In this document: one piece after another, positions 1 through 10,389 of the stretch
Position numbering within the stretch: the stretch's first letter is position 1
Layout of the letters: every line of letters starts with the position of its first letter
Origin: Lacrimispora xylanisolvens
GTDB taxonomy: Bacteria > Bacillota > Clostridia > Lachnospirales > Lachnospiraceae
Direction of reading: 5' to 3'
Length of the DNA stretch: 64,000 nucleotides
Assembly (NCBI GenBank): GCA_017084465.1
Contig: CP070896.1
Coordinates: 1,550,001-1,614,000, forward strand
The notes under the pieces: generated by a model
Told to the model about the DNA's origin: nothing
Databases searched by the model: none
What the model saw: the letters and a program-made list of their open reading frames with translations, nothing else
Position numbers and translations under genes: made by a program

Positions 1-332
1 CATCGGAAGCTTTATCCGACGCCGGAAACACCCGGTTTCCCCGTTCCGTCTTTAGCTGGCAGCCAAGGGTCTCTAAAAGTTCCATCATGTCGAAATTGGT
101 AAAACCGTAAAAGCTGCTGTAAAGGAATTTGGAATTAGTGACTACGTTCCCGAACAGTTCTTCCGTATCACAGGCATTGGTTACATTGCACCGTCCTTTT
201 CCTGTAATATATACTTTTTTACCAAGCTTCTCGTTTTTCTCAAAAATGTGGACGGTACTGCCCTTCATGGCTGCTGCTATTCCAGCCAGCATCCCTGCAG
301 CGCCCCCCGCCCACGATTAAAACCGTATTCAT
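1..332 (-). CDS. NAD(P)/FAD-dependent oxidoreductase, HI0933/BaiN family (N-terminal part; runs off left edge)
   Basis: N-terminal ~110 residues of a flavoprotein whose C-terminus lies outside the window. The start ATG at 332 follows GGAGGATAGGGC. Visible motifs are a dinucleotide-binding GGGAAG near residues 8-13, a basic KNEKLGKK stretch, and GKGRCNVTN, which is characteristic of the HI0933/YhiN/BaiN family. These are cytoplasmic FAD proteins, some of which reduce steroid double bonds; the substrate of this one is unknown. The reading frame is broken at the G6 run (complement of 303-308): removing one G restores GGGAAGMLAG. I treat this as an indel in the sequence rather than a pseudogene. 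Confidence 0.8.
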
Positions 333-398
333 GCCCTATCCTCCTGCCTTTGTTCACTTCCTCCTACTTTACACGAAAAAATAGGAAAACACAAGTGG

Positions 399-1897
399 TC
401 AGGGACGATTATTCACTTCTTTTATCTTGTTTTCCAGCGCTTCCACTACAGTTTTTAAGATCTTGACCCTTGCATAATACTTGCAGTTTCCTTCCACTAC
501 CACCCATGGTGCATAGGTTGTGGAGGTGCGAACCAGCATCTCATTGACTGCCGATTCATACTGATCCCATTTTTCTCTGTTTCTCCAGTCTTCCTCTGTG
601 ATCTTCCACTGCTTTAAGAGATCTTCCTGCCGTTCTTTAAAGCGTTTTTCCTGTTCATCCTTATCAATGTGAAGCCAGAATTTAAGGACGACGGCACCTG
701 CATTTGCCAGGTGGCTTTCCATCTCATTGATTTCCTGATAAGCCTGCTTCCACTGGCTTTCCCTGCAAAAGCCCTCTACCCGCTCTACAAGCACTCTCCC
801 GTACCAGGTGCGGTCGAATATGGCAATATGGCCTGCTTTTGGCATATTGATCCAGAATCGCCAGAGATAGTGATGAACCCGTTCAAGATCGTTAGGAGCT
901 GCCGTCGGGTATACCTTATACCCTCTTGGATCCAGGTGGCTGGTAAGCCTTTTGATGGCTCCGCCTTTTCCTGCTGCATCCCAGCCTTCAAACCCCAGCA
1001 CAACCGGAATCCGCATGCGGTAAATCTGGCTGTGGAGAAATTCCAGTTTTTCTGCAGACGGTCGATTTCCTTTTTGTAATCTTCCTTTGAAATGGACTTG
1101 GTTAAATCCACTCCGGACAGAACACCTGATTTAAAGCTTTCTGAACGGACTGGCACTTCCTTCTCCTTTGGCACTCCGTTTAAGCTCTTTTTATTTATGG
1201 CGTCCGAAAGGCAGTCTGCCACACAGGACATGATCTTGGCTGCTGCATACTCTTTATCGTTTGCTTCGATTATGGTCCACGGAGCATAATCCATATCTGT
1301 ATTCTGAAGCATCTCTTCACAGATCTGAAGGAACCGGTCATATTCCGTGTTCCTCTTCCAATCGTCTTTTGTTACCCTCCAGCTGGTTTCCTTTGAGCTT
1401 TCCAGCTTTTTAAACCGCTTCTTTTGTTCTTCCCTGGAAATATAAAGGAAAAGCTTGATGATAACCATTCCGTCATCGGTAAGCTGCCGCTCAAAGGACT
1501 GTATGTCATGAAAGGCTCCTGGAAGGTCTTCATCAGGAAGCTTTCCTGAAAAACGCTCCATGGTTACCTGACGGTACCAGCTTCTGTCAAAGACAGCAAT
1601 TCTTCCCTGTGCAGGCAGTTTTGTATAAAAACGCCACAGGAAGGGACGCATACGCTCTTCGTCCGTCGATTTATCATTGGCATAGACATCAAAGCCTCTG
1701 GGATCAAGGGCCTGAATCAGGTGATTGATCTGAGTGCCTTTTCCTGAGGCTCCCATCCCTTCAAATACGATCATAACCGGAATTCCGGCTTCCTTTAACT
1801 GGCGCTGCAAAAGCCCCAGCTTTTCACTTTGTTCTTTCTCTGTCTTTTTGTAAGTTTCCTTATCAATTTTCTTTGATAAATCAATTTTCTCCAGCAT
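399..1897 (-). CDS. pap: Polyphosphate:AMP phosphotransferase (two-domain PPK2)
   Basis: Tandem PPK2-domain kinase of about 499 residues, which transfers phosphate from polyphosphate to AMP and gives ADP. Domain 1 has a Walker A FEGMGASGKGT (residues 45-55) and the lid motif FDRSWYRQV. Domain 2 repeats this with FEGWDAAGKGG and FDRTWYGRV. Two fused domains are typical of class II (AMP-acting) PPK2 rather than single-domain ADP/GDP enzymes. The start ATG at 1897 follows GGAGGGACTGTTT. The frame breaks at the A-run complementary to 1047-1051, between the two domains: adding one A restores an unbroken linker (LQKKLEFLH). It lies 26 bp downstream of the aldo/keto reductase gene and may be cotranscribed with it. 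Confidence 0.88.
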
Positions 1898-1923
1898 AAA
1901 CAGTCCCTCCTTAATGGTTTCCG

Positions 1924-3047
1924 TTAAGCCTGTATCTTTTCAAACACCTTTGCAACTTCTGGCATTACCTGGCTGATTTTAATCATCTGCGGGCATTCCT
2001 TTTCACATCTGTGGCAGGTTTTGCAGCTGTCCGCTTTTATAGCCAGAGCCTCATACCCCGTTTTTGCCTCATCCTCTTTGTGGGCAGCCGTCATATTATA
2101 GTAGGAGAATATCTCCGGGATCTCCAGTCCGAAGGGGCAGGGAACACAGTAACGACAGCCGGTACAGCCAACCAGCGCCATGGAGTCAAAGACCTCCTTC
2201 GCTTTCCGGTACATGGCATGTTCTTCTTCGGTTACCATTCCAATATGGCTTCTGTCTGCATACAAAAGATTATCTTCCAGCTGCTGTTCATCACTCATAC
2301 CACTTAAAAGCAGGCTGACTTCCGGCTGATCCCATAAGAAATCAAGGGCATATTCCACGGATTTTTTTTCATTGCCTAACGCTTCTTTTACATGAGATGC
2401 AGGATTGGCCAGTCTTCCGCCTAAGAGCGGCTCCATAATGACTACGGCAAGCCCTTTTCCAGCAGCTTCTTTCAGTCCTTTTTTAAGCCTGCCTGATGTG
2501 TGAGGTCCACATAGTTATACTGAATCTGGCAGAAATCCCATCCATCATAATAATCTAGGATATCCTGAAACACGTCATATGAATCATGGAAGGAAAAAAC
2601 CAATATACTTAATTTTTCCATCTGCTCGCTTTTTTCCATCTTTTCTATCAGTTTCAGCCCTTTTATCTTCTCTTCAAACCGGTCTCTGCTTAAGGCATGA
2701 AGCAGATAAAAATCCACATGATCTGTCTTTAATTTCTTTAACTGTTCATCTAAAACTTCTTCAAAATCTTCTTCTTTTTCCAGCTTCCATACAGGACATT
2801 TGGTAGCCAGATAAGTCTTCTCCCTGTAACCTTCCTGCAGTGCTTCCCCTACGATCCGCTCACTTTCACCCTCATGATAGGGATAAGCAGTGTCAATGTA
2901 GTTGACTCCCTGATCAATGGCATGACGGATCATGGCCACCGCCCTCTTCTCATCTACCTGATTTTCTCCCGAAAGAGGAAGCCGCATGGCTCCGAACCCG
3001 AGTGCTGATACTTTTATTCCTGTCTTTCCAAAATCACGATATTGCAT
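1924..3047 (-). CDS. Aldo/keto reductase with C-terminal 4Fe-4S ferredoxin domain
   Basis: NADPH-dependent oxidoreductase of the AKR superfamily, extended by an iron-sulfur domain that is common in anaerobic Firmicutes. Conserved residues: Asp/Tyr in IDTAYPYHEGE, Lys in LATKCP and His in FYLLHA. The C-terminal ~90 residues carry the cysteine patterns CTGCRYCVPCPFG and CKTCHRCEKECP, suggesting two 4Fe-4S clusters. The start is the ATG at 3047, preceded by GGAGGAAAAAT. The frame breaks at the A6 run near 2479-2484 (complement); one added A joins QAGLKK to GLKEAAGKG and then VVIMEPLLGGRLA. The substrate cannot be told from sequence. Confidence 0.85.
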
Positions 3048-3154
3048 ATTTTTCCTCCGCATGATAAGATTCGCAATTGAACTAAAAGCTACTTAACAAA
3101 TATTGTATCAAATCATCTGCATAATGACTACCGGCAAAATTTATTTTTTTAGTA

Positions 3155-4300
3155 TTACCAAATTCTATAATGTCCGCTTAATGCAAGAAACGCAAATACA
3201 TATAAACAATTATCATAGTACCTGTACTTACCTGTCCGCATAGGCTTCTCCCAAAAAAGCCGTATCCACTCCAGGCTTATCTCGCTTTTTGCTGCCAGAG
3301 CCGCCTGAGCAACCGTAGCAGTAAGCCCCAGCGGATGCTTTAGATCTTCCGCCGCGACTCTGCCGTCCACTTCATAAATATGATAGCTTTCCTTTCTGGC
3401 ATCTTCTAATAAAAACTGCTGTATACGATCTGTTGCAGCACACTGCCCCCTGTCAATTCCAAACCACTCGTAGTCAAGGCCAATGTTAGCAACAGTTCGA
3501 TAGGAATCACTGAAGAACCAGTCATGCCTGTCTTTCTTTAAATGATTTTCTCTGCTCATGGGTGTTCCGTCAAATTCTGCATATTCTGCGGAAAAACCGG
3601 TCACAGGATGGCAGGCTTTCGTCAAATACAGTCTGCTCTCCTCTGCCGCACCTTTCCAGAACTTAGAATCCTCCTCATCTGCCCATAGTGCAAATAATTC
3701 ATAAAAATGTGGCAGATGATAAGATGGATCGGTAAAATCACTCCCTGGCACAAATAAAATCTGATGATTCTCCAGATTCCACATAGGGGTACCCTTTCGG
3801 CCATTCTGCCCCTTATGCAGACAGGCACGCAATATATCTTTTGCCTCTTTGGAATAGTGGAAGATTCCTTCTCCATCTCCCCACCGGTGAGCGGCAAAGA
3901 ACAACGCCATTGCAAAATATTCCTCACCGTCAGGTGCAGGACCGTGTGCATTTTTTGTTCCATCCGTGGTACAGCATGACCATGCAAAATATCCCTCATG
4001 ATACCCGCTCTCCATCCACATATAAGTTTTTGACCATTTCCAGAGCCGGTCAAATTCTTCCTTCATATCCCATTGCACACACATCATCATTCCATAAGAC
4101 ATTCCTTCAGTACGAACATCATTATTCCCTGTGTCCGTAATATAAGCCATATCATCTTCAACTGGAAAATACACCCGTTCATCCTCGCTGCCGTAGAAAA
4201 AGTACTGCTTCACCCGCTCAAGACGGGTTTCGACCTCTGCTTTTGGTATACCTGTTTCTGTAAATAGATTACGATACTGAGACTTGTTCACTGATTTCAT
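3155..4300 (-). CDS. GH8 reducing-end xylose-releasing exo-oligoxylanase
   Basis: Intact 381-residue protein with the layout of the Rex enzymes of glycoside hydrolase family 8, which remove xylose from the reducing end of xylo-oligosaccharides. DVRTEGMSYGMM (about residues 60-71) holds the expected acid/base Glu. Further family features are the WSCCTTDG and GPAPDGEEYFAMAL stretches and the C-terminal GHYRIW. There is no signal peptide, so it should act in the cytoplasm on imported oligosaccharides. No xylan transporter or other xylanase is adjacent, so it looks solitary. It is one of the few genes here with no frame break. Confidence 0.85.
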   Translation of the reverse strand: MKSVNKSQYRNLFTETGIPKAEVETRLERVKQYFFYGSEDERVYFPVEDDMAYITDTGNNDVRTEGMSYGMMMCVQWDMKEEFDRLWKWSKTYMWMESGYHEGYFAWSCCTTDGTKNAHGPAPDGEEYFAMALFFAAHRWGDGEGIFHYSKEAKDILRACLHKGQNGRKGTPMWNLENHQILFVPGSDFTDPSYHLPHFYELFALWADEEDSKFWKGAAEESRLYLTKACHPVTGFSAEYAEFDGTPMSRENHLKKDRHDWFFSDSYRTVANIGLDYEWFGIDRGQCAATDRIQQFLLEDARKESYHIYEVDGRVAAEDLKHPLGLTATVAQAALAAKSEISLEWIRLFWEKPMRTGKYRYYDNCLYVFAFLALSGHYRIW

Positions 4301-4493
4301 TTACCTCACCCCATTACTTTCTATTTCGTTTATTCATTCCTTATTTTACACGCTGCAACTTAGGAAGAAAATATCATATTGCGGAAAATATATAGCATAT
4401 CTCTTTTTTATAACTCTTAGGAATACTGAGTCCTTATTCCAAATTCGCGCAAAAGAGGTATTTACAGGAGAAAAAAGGCATTATTAAGTATGA
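4301..4493. other. Intergenic region, no gene seen
   Basis: AT-rich spacer between the aspartokinase terminator and the GH8 gene. It should contain the GH8 promoter on the minus strand, but I could not pick a convincing -35/-10 pair. Short reading frames here have no ribosome site or family resemblance. Confidence 0.5.
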
Positions 4494-4536
4494 AAAATCA
4501 GGGTGGAATCCTCCAAAGGATATCCACCCTGATTTT
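4494..4536 (-). terminator. Rho-independent terminator of aspartokinase gene
   Basis: A 14-bp perfect stem (4494-4507 with 4523-4536) built on TCAGGGTGGA/TCCACCCTGA, flanked on both sides by A/T tracts. It lies 43 bp past the lysC stop codon on the minus strand and could act in either direction. Confidence 0.8.
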
Positions 4537-4578
4537 ATCAGCCAAAGGAAATATGTTATTTTCTATTATTTTAAACTT

Positions 4579-5899
4579 CTACACTTCGGTCGTTATAAAG
4601 ATATCATAAATCGCCTTAATCGCTTCTTCAAAGTCACTGTTTCTCACACCAATTATGATATTTAATTCACTGGAGCCCTGATCAATCATTTTTACATTGA
4701 CTCTGGAATGGGCGAGTGCGGAAAAAATCCTGCCGGCAGTCCCTCTGGTGGCCTTCATGCCTCTGCCTACAACGGCTACCAGCGCAAGATCGGATTCCAT
4801 TTCCACAAAATCAGGCTCAACCGCTCTGTGAATTCCGGCAATAACAGACTGCTCAAATTCCACAAACTCTGACTGGTGAACAAAAACCGTCATGGTATCG
4901 ATTCCGGAAGGCATATGCTCAAAGGAGATTCCGTATTTTTCAAATACCTCCAGCACTTTTCTCCCAAAACCAACCTCAGCATTCATCATGGCTTTTTCAA
5001 TATTAATGGAACAAAAGCCTTTCTTTCCTGCAATTCCCGTAATGGTATAACGGGGCTGTCTGCAGGTGCTTTCCACAATTAAAGTTCCCTTGTCCTCGGG
5101 CTTATTGGTGTTGCGGATATTAATGGGAATTCCTTCTTTTCTCACAGGGAAGATTGCATCCTCATGGAGTACGCTGGCGCCCATATACGCCAGCTCTCTT
5201 AATTCTCTGTATGTAATGGTTTCAATAACTTCCGGATCTTTAATGATTCTGGGATCTGCCACCAGAACACCAGAAACATCCGTCCAGTTTTCATACATAT
5301 CTGCATGAATTGCCTTTGCCACTACGGAACCTGTCACATCGGAGCCGCCTCTTGAAAAAAGTCTTAATGGTGCCGTCGTGCTTTGAGCCATAAAATCCAG
5401 GAATAACTGCTGTATCAGCCTTGCTTAAACGCTCTGAAAGCACCTGATCCGTAAGATCTGCTTCAAAGTTGCCATCTTCATCAAAAAAGATCACCTCAGC
5501 GGCATCAATAAACTCATATCCCAGATACTCAGCCATGATCAGACTGTTTAAATATTCACCTCTTGAAGCAGCATAGTCCCTGCCTGCCTTTTCTAAGAAA
5601 TTCTTTTCAATCACATTAAATTCCTCATCAAGACTCATGTTCAGTGAAAGCCCGCTGATAATTTCCATATAGCGCTCTTTGATTTTTTCCAGAATACTTT
5701 TGTAGCTTTTTCCCGCTTCCGCCGCATCGTAACACTGATACAGCAGATCTGTTACCTTTTCATCCTTGTCATTACGCTTTCCCGGCGCGGATGGAACTAC
5801 ATATTTTCTGCTCTTGTCTGCGCGAATGATATTACCAACCTTTTCAAACTGCATGGCGCTGGCTAAAGAGCTTCCTCCGAATTTCACAACTTTTTTCAT
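4579..5899 (-). CDS. lysC: Aspartate kinase
   Basis: Monofunctional aspartokinase of about 440 residues, catalysing ATP-dependent phosphorylation of aspartate at the head of the lysine/threonine/methionine pathway. The N-terminus has KFGGSSLA; the kinase core has FSRGGSDVTGSVVA and the DPRII segment. The C-terminal third is a pair of ACT domains (VGRGMKATRGTAGRIFSAL), implying feedback control by an amino acid. The size and the VVPSAPGKR motif place it with the clostridial class. The frame breaks at the T6 run complementary to 5355-5360, inside the active-site loop; removing one T gives TFSRGGSD. No lysine riboswitch is recognisable in the short upstream gap. Confidence 0.9.
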
Positions 5900-6010
5900 G
5901 GCGTCTTTCTCCTCTGATACAGGTTAATATCTACATATTTAACGGAAATAATAGCTTAATTGTCACCAGCTGTCAAGTGGTTTTCTCTAATTATGTATAA
6001 TTTTCCATCA

Positions 6011-6772
6011 TCATGCATAAATTCTCTTTTCCAGGAACATGTTTAAGATCTTCTCATTAGCCAGGCTGTTTCGTCTATCCGATTCTTCAATCCGCCTGTT
6101 TCCTCCGCTGATGCTGTTATATTCCCCGCAGATATCAACTGCCAGAACTGGTTTCTTTCTGCTGATAACCTCCCATGCCCTGGAAAGCTGGGCCAGTGTC
6201 ATACTTCCCTGATCCCAGTCGGTCAGCAGTTCACTGGAAGAAAATACATCTTTATCTACAGATAAATACACTGGCTCCTTAAGCTGTCCGGCAAAATCCG
6301 AAACCCAGTCTTTCCCTGATAATTCCGATTCCGTATAAATCTTCACTCTGTCTTTAAAATCTTCCCTGACTGCACAGGCCAGTTCATCCGACACGCCAAT
6401 TAAAATTACCCTCTTTAAAAACCTCTGCTCTTCCAGTATCTGACGGATCCAGTTTCCACAGGAAAGGATTCCCTCAAAGCTGGAAGCCATAAGGTCTGCA
6501 TGATGGTCAAAAACAACCAGATCATAGGGCTCTTTGTAATCTTTTTGCAGAACATAACTGACATAATGAAAATTTCCGCAGTCCAGGAACCGGAAACTGC
6601 CCCCTGCCTTTTTCGCCCGCCGCTCAATCTCCGTTAAGGAAGCGCCGTCGCAAAAACCATGGACACCGGTTAAATCCGTACAGTCAACCCAGTCATATGG
6701 AACCTTCCTGTAAAAATCCTGTCTTTTGTAGACATCTGTGAAATTAAATATGGTGACCGGTCTTATTTTGAT
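6011..6772 (-). CDS. Arginase/agmatinase-family (ureohydrolase-like) protein, start unclear
   Basis: Roughly 250 residues with the manganese-binding signatures of the ureohydrolase fold: VVFDHHAD in the middle and LSVDKDVF further on, plus DICGEYN near the C-terminus. The usual GGDHS motif is not obvious, so the substrate may not be arginine or agmatine. The frame is open back to about 6776 but has no ATG, GTG or TTG before the internal Met at 6490, which would cut off the DHHAD motif. GGAGGTGG sits just upstream, so translation probably starts near 6772 at ATC, or a base is wrong there. The 5-prime end overlaps the stop of the HD-domain gene. Confidence 0.7.
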   Translation of the reverse strand: MKIRPVTIFNFTDVYKRQDFYRKVPYDWVDCTDLTGVHGFCDGASLTEIERRAKKAGGSFRFLDCGNFHYVSYVLQKDYKEPYDLVVFDHHADLMASSFEGILSCGNWIRQILEEQRFLKRVILIGVSDELACAVREDFKDRVKIYTESELSGKDWVSDFAGQLKEPVYLSVDKDVFSSSELLTDWDQGSMTLAQLSRAWEVISRKKPVLAVDICGEYNSISGGNRRIEESDRRNSLANEKILNMFLEKRIYA

Positions 6773-7357
6773 TTCAAAGCTTCCACCTCCTGATTTACGC
6801 TTTCCTCACAGGAACGCATGGCAAGTATGGTCTTTTCAAGCAGCTCTTCTAACGTCCAGCCCAGATTTCCGGCACCGGTGTCGATGATGTCCCTGGAACA
6901 GCCTGCTGCAAATTTTTTATCCTTATACTTTTTCTTTAAGCTGGATACTTCCATATCCATCACACTTTTGGAAGGACGCATTCTGGCAGCTGCACCGATT
7001 AAGCCAGTCAGTTCATCTGAGGCGAAGAGTACCTTCTCCATCTCATGCTCTGGTTTTACCTCTGAGCAGATTCCATAGCCATGACTGCAAACGGCGTGAA
7101 TCAGCTCCTCCTCTGCATCAATTTCTTTTAGAAGTTCCGGCGCTTTCGTACAATGTTCCTCTGGAAACTGTTCAAAATCCACATCATGGAGAAGTCCTGC
7201 CAATCCCCAGAAATCTTCTTCTGCTCCGTAGCCAAGTTCCCCTGGCATACCAGCGCATCACGCCTTCCACGGTCAGCCCGTGAAGGAGATGAAAGGGCTC
7301 CTGATTATATTTTATGAGTAAGTTAAGTGCCTGTTGTCTGGTTATCTCTGTTTTCAT
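6763..7357 (-). CDS. HD-domain hydrolase
   Basis: About 198 residues with the His-Asp metal motif GLLHDVDFEQFPEEH and a following AVCSHGYG, typical of HD/HDIG phosphohydrolases; the substrate is unknown. The ATG at 7357 opens MKTEITRQQALNLL. The frame breaks at the G4 run complementary to 7239-7242; one G fewer joins WYAR to ELGYGAEEDFWG. It ends inside the start region of the ureohydrolase-like gene, so the two are probably translated together. Confidence 0.75.
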
Positions 7358-7383
7358 TCTGATATTCTCCTTACTGTACTTAA

Positions 7384-7846
7384 TTAATTGTCCGTTCTGG
7401 TTATGAGAGAACGAATTTTGCTTTCTCCAATCACTTCAATTCCGTTCTCTGTAAGCAAAGCCGCGGTGACACCGCTTCCATGAATTTTATTTCCGGAAAA
7501 TGTCCCGTCATAGATCATTCCATGGCCGCAGGATGGACTGCGTTCCTTTAAGACAGCCTTTTTTGCACCCAAAGATTTTTGCAAGCTTTAAGGTTTCACT
7601 GGCACCTTTTTCAAAAAAGGCGGTGACATCCTGTCCAGACTGGCTGATGACTGTATTATCCCCTTTCCGCTCAGACGCAGGCCTGGGTGTTTCCATTCCT
7701 CCCAGCTGTTCCGGACAGACTGGAACCAGATGATACTCATCAAGCAGTGCCAGAATCTCTTTATTTTCTCCATGATCGCCATCATAGCGGCAGTTCACAC
7801 CTAAAAGACAGGCGCTCACAAGAATTGTCTCTTTTTGATCCTTCAT
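7384..7846 (-). CDS. DUF523 family protein
   Basis: About 154 residues of the DUF523 (YbbK-type) family. Evidence is the N-terminal cysteine motif SACLLGVNCRYDG, then VCPEQLGG and the C-terminal KERSPSCG. The function is not established; the conserved cysteines suggest metal or Fe-S binding. Start ATG 7846 after GGAGGCGAAAGGA. The frame breaks at 7568-7570 (GGG should be GG), joining KIFG to AKKAVLKERSPSCG. It sits 26 bp upstream of the HD-domain gene on the same strand. Confidence 0.82.
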
Positions 7847-7933
7847 TCCTTTCGCCTCCTTTCATAAGTCCTACTGTAGCAAAAAATGAAAAGGGGTTCA
7901 ATCCTTTTTTCAGATTAACCCCTTAAACATTCT

Positions 7934-8525
7934 CTATTTTCTTTTTTCCAGAATTGCATCAATGATTCCATAATCCATGGCTTCTGATGCTGTCATAAAA
8001 TGATCCCTGTCCGTATCCCGTTCAATCTCTTCTTCGGAATGACCGGTATTTTCCCCCAGTATCCGGTTTAACCGCCTTTTATCCTTTTGGAGCTTTTCTG
8101 AGTAAATCCATATGTCAGCTGCCTTTCCCCCGATTCCCCCCGGATACTCCGGGCTGATGAATCATAATTTCCGCATTGGGAAGGGCAAACCGCTTTCCTT
8201 TTGTTCCTCCAGCCAGAAGAAACGCCCCAAAGCTGGCCGCAAAGCCAAGGCAGATGGTGGAAACATCGCAGCGGATGTACTTCATGGTATCATAAATCCC
8301 CAGTCCTGCGGTTATGGAACCGCCTGGGCTGTTAATATAAAAGGAAATGTCTTTCCCAGGATCCTGGGATTCCAGGAATAAAAGCTGTGCGATAATCAGC
8401 TTGGCAGATTCATCGCTTACCTCTTCCCCGAGAAAAATAATCCGGTCCTTTAACAGACGGGAAAACAGATCATAGCTTCGTTCCCCTGATCCGGTCTGTT
8501 CAATCACATAAGGAACCACATTCAT
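7934..8525 (-). CDS. clpP: ClpP-like serine protease
   Basis: About 197 residues of the ClpP family. The catalytic Ser lies in [11 protein letters not shown], the His in EIMIHQP, and the Asp near the C-terminus in [12 protein letters not shown]. The N-terminal [13 protein letters not shown] loop is also intact. GFAASFG replaces the more usual GMAASMG, so this may be a second ClpP or TepA-like paralogue rather than the housekeeping subunit. The ATG at 8525 overlaps the stop of the AraC-type gene as ATGA, indicating translational coupling. The frame breaks at the G6 run complementary to 8136-8141; removing one G restores [14 protein letters not shown] and the catalytic Asp region. No clpX is adjacent. 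Confidence 0.85.
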
Positions 8526-8920
8526 GCCGCACACCTCCAGGCTTTGGAGTGGTTTACTACTACCTCTTTCCGCCTTAATTCTTTGTTAATTCTTGCTTTT
8601 CTGTATGTCATTGGCGTACAGCCATATACTTTTTTAAACTCCAGTGTAAATGCCTGCTGGGACTGATACAATGCATCCTGTGCAATTTGGGCAATGGATT
8701 CTTCTTCCATAATTAGCTTACCAGCCGCTTCACTGAGCCTGCGCTCCTTAATATAGCGGTGAATGGTACAGCCTGTGACATCAGAAAACATCCGGTTGAT
8801 ATGAAATTTAGAATAACCGGCATACCGGGCGATCTCCTCCACATTCAGTCTTTCCGGCGCAGATAAATTTACTTCAATATAATCAATGATCTGACTAACT
8901 GTTTTTTTCTTTTCATCCAT
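8522..8920 (-). CDS. AraC-family transcriptional regulator (DNA-binding domain only)
   Basis: Intact 132-residue protein consisting essentially of the double helix-turn-helix of the AraC/XylS family. The first HTH is around [21 protein letters not shown] and the second around [17 protein letters not shown]. It ends with the usual [11 protein letters not shown] segment and lacks a ligand-binding domain, like the SoxS/MarA type. Its stop overlaps the start of the ClpP-like gene, so it is the first cistron of a two-gene unit and may control it. Confidence 0.85.
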   Translation of the reverse strand: MDEKKKTVSQIIDYIEVNLSAPERLNVEEIARYAGYSKFHINRMFSDVTGCTIHRYIKERRLSEAAGKLIMEEESIAQIAQDALYQSQQAFTLEFKKVYGCTPMTYRKARINKELRRKEVVVNHSKAWRCAA

Positions 8921-9034
8921 GCGTTCTACCTCCGTAATCTGACCTTATTATAGCAGGTTTCATTTTCCACGTATTCATAAAAAGTGCGGTTTCAAAAAAA
9001 CACCGAATTCCTACTATGTTTATAGAAAAAGGTC

Positions 9035-9063
9035 ATGACATTTTGTTAATAATATAGTATACT
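9035..9063 (+). promoter_or_regulatory. Promoter of flavodiiron gene
   Basis: ATGACA (9035-9040), a 17-bp spacer, then TATACT (9058-9063), 44 bp before the start codon. It matches sigma-A consensus well. Confidence 0.6.
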
Positions 9064-9107
9064 TTATACAAGATACTAGAACGAGCAATAGAAAGGAAGG
9101 CTGCAAC

Positions 9108-10313
9108 ATGTACTGTATCAAAAAAATAATAGACGATCTGTTCTGGGTTGGCGGAAGCGACCGCCGTCTGGCCCTGTTTGAAAATGCATACCCTATTCCC
9201 AGAGGAATTGCTTATAATTCCTACGTTTTGCTGGATGAAAAAACCGTACTGTTTGATACGGTTGACAGAGCCATCAGCGGGCAGTTTATCGAGAATGTGG
9301 AAGCAGTTTTAGGTGGACGGAATCTGGATTATATTTTGTTAATCATATGGAACCGGATCACTGCGCAACATTAGGAGAGATGGTAAGAAGATACCCTGAT
9401 GTCAAAGTGGTATGCAATGCAAAAACTGTCCCAATTATCAATCAGTTTTATGAATTTGGAGTGGATGACAGGGCTATCATTGTAAAAGAAGGAGATACAT
9501 TCTCAACCGGTAAGCACAATTTCTCCTTCTACATGGCTCCCATGGTACACTGGCCGGAAGTTATGGTAACCTATGATGCTACTGATAAAATTTTATTTTC
9601 CGCAGATGCATTTGGTACCTTTGGCGCCATGAATGGGAATATATTTGCTGATGAGCTGAATTTTGAGCGTGAATGGCTTGATGATTCCAGAAGATATTAT
9701 TCTAACATCGTGGGCAAATACGGGGTCAACACCCAGGCTTTATTAAAAAAGGTGGCGGATTTAGACATACAGCTTCTCTGCCCGCTGCACGGACCGGTAT
9801 GGCGTTCCAATATCTGCTGGTATATGGACAAGTACTACACCTGGAGCAGTTACGAACCAGAAGAACAGGCTGTTATGATCGCCTACGGCTCTATCTACGG
9901 CAACACGGAGAATGCTGCCAATATACTTGCCTGCCTGCTTGCAGAACGTGGCATCCGCAATATTGTGATGTATGACGTTTCCGTAACTCACCCATCCTAT
10001 ATTATCTCAGAGGCATTCCGATGCAGCCATCTGGTTTTTGCATCTGCTACCTATAATGCAGGAATCTTCAGCAATATGGAGCATCTTCTCATGGATATGA
10101 AGGCTCACAACGTGCAGAACCGTACCGTTGCACTGATTGAGAACGGCACCTGGGGCGTTATGGCAGCCAAAAAAGATGACCGAAATCATCTCAGGCATGA
10201 AAAACATGACTATTCTGGATCAGACCATTACAGTAAAATCTTCCCTGAAAGAAGATCAGCTGTCAGAACTCGCTGCTTTGGCCAATACCATTGCAGATTC
10301 CGTGTCTAAATAA
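9108..10313 (+). CDS. fprA: A-type flavodiiron protein (FprA)
   Basis: About 402 residues: an N-terminal metallo-beta-lactamase-like diiron domain followed by a flavodoxin domain. These cytoplasmic enzymes reduce O2 to water and/or NO to N2O in anaerobes. The diiron ligands lie in NHMEPDHCATLGEM, in the FSADAFG loop and in HGPVW; FMN-binding starts with YGSIYGNTE. RBS GAAAGGAAGG precedes ATG 9108. There are two frame breaks: a missing G near 9338 (LVNHMEPDH otherwise lost) and an extra A in the run 10169-10174, after which the frame continues to SVSK and TAA at 10311. The gene is monocistronic with its own promoter and terminator. Confidence 0.9.
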
Positions 10314-10320
10314 TAAAAAG

Positions 10321-10371
10321 ATCCCCCGGAAGAAACGGTATATTGTGATATCTACCGTTTTCCGGGGGTAT
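10321..10371. terminator. Bidirectional terminator between fprA and pxpA
   Basis: Long stem pairing 10321-10340 with 10353-10371 (core CCCCCGGAA / TTCCGGGGG). It is followed by TTTTTT on plus and, read on minus, by a T-rich tract. It serves the converging fprA and the long pxp/liv operon. Confidence 0.88.
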
Positions 10372-10389
10372 TTTTTATCCCTCTGTCAC

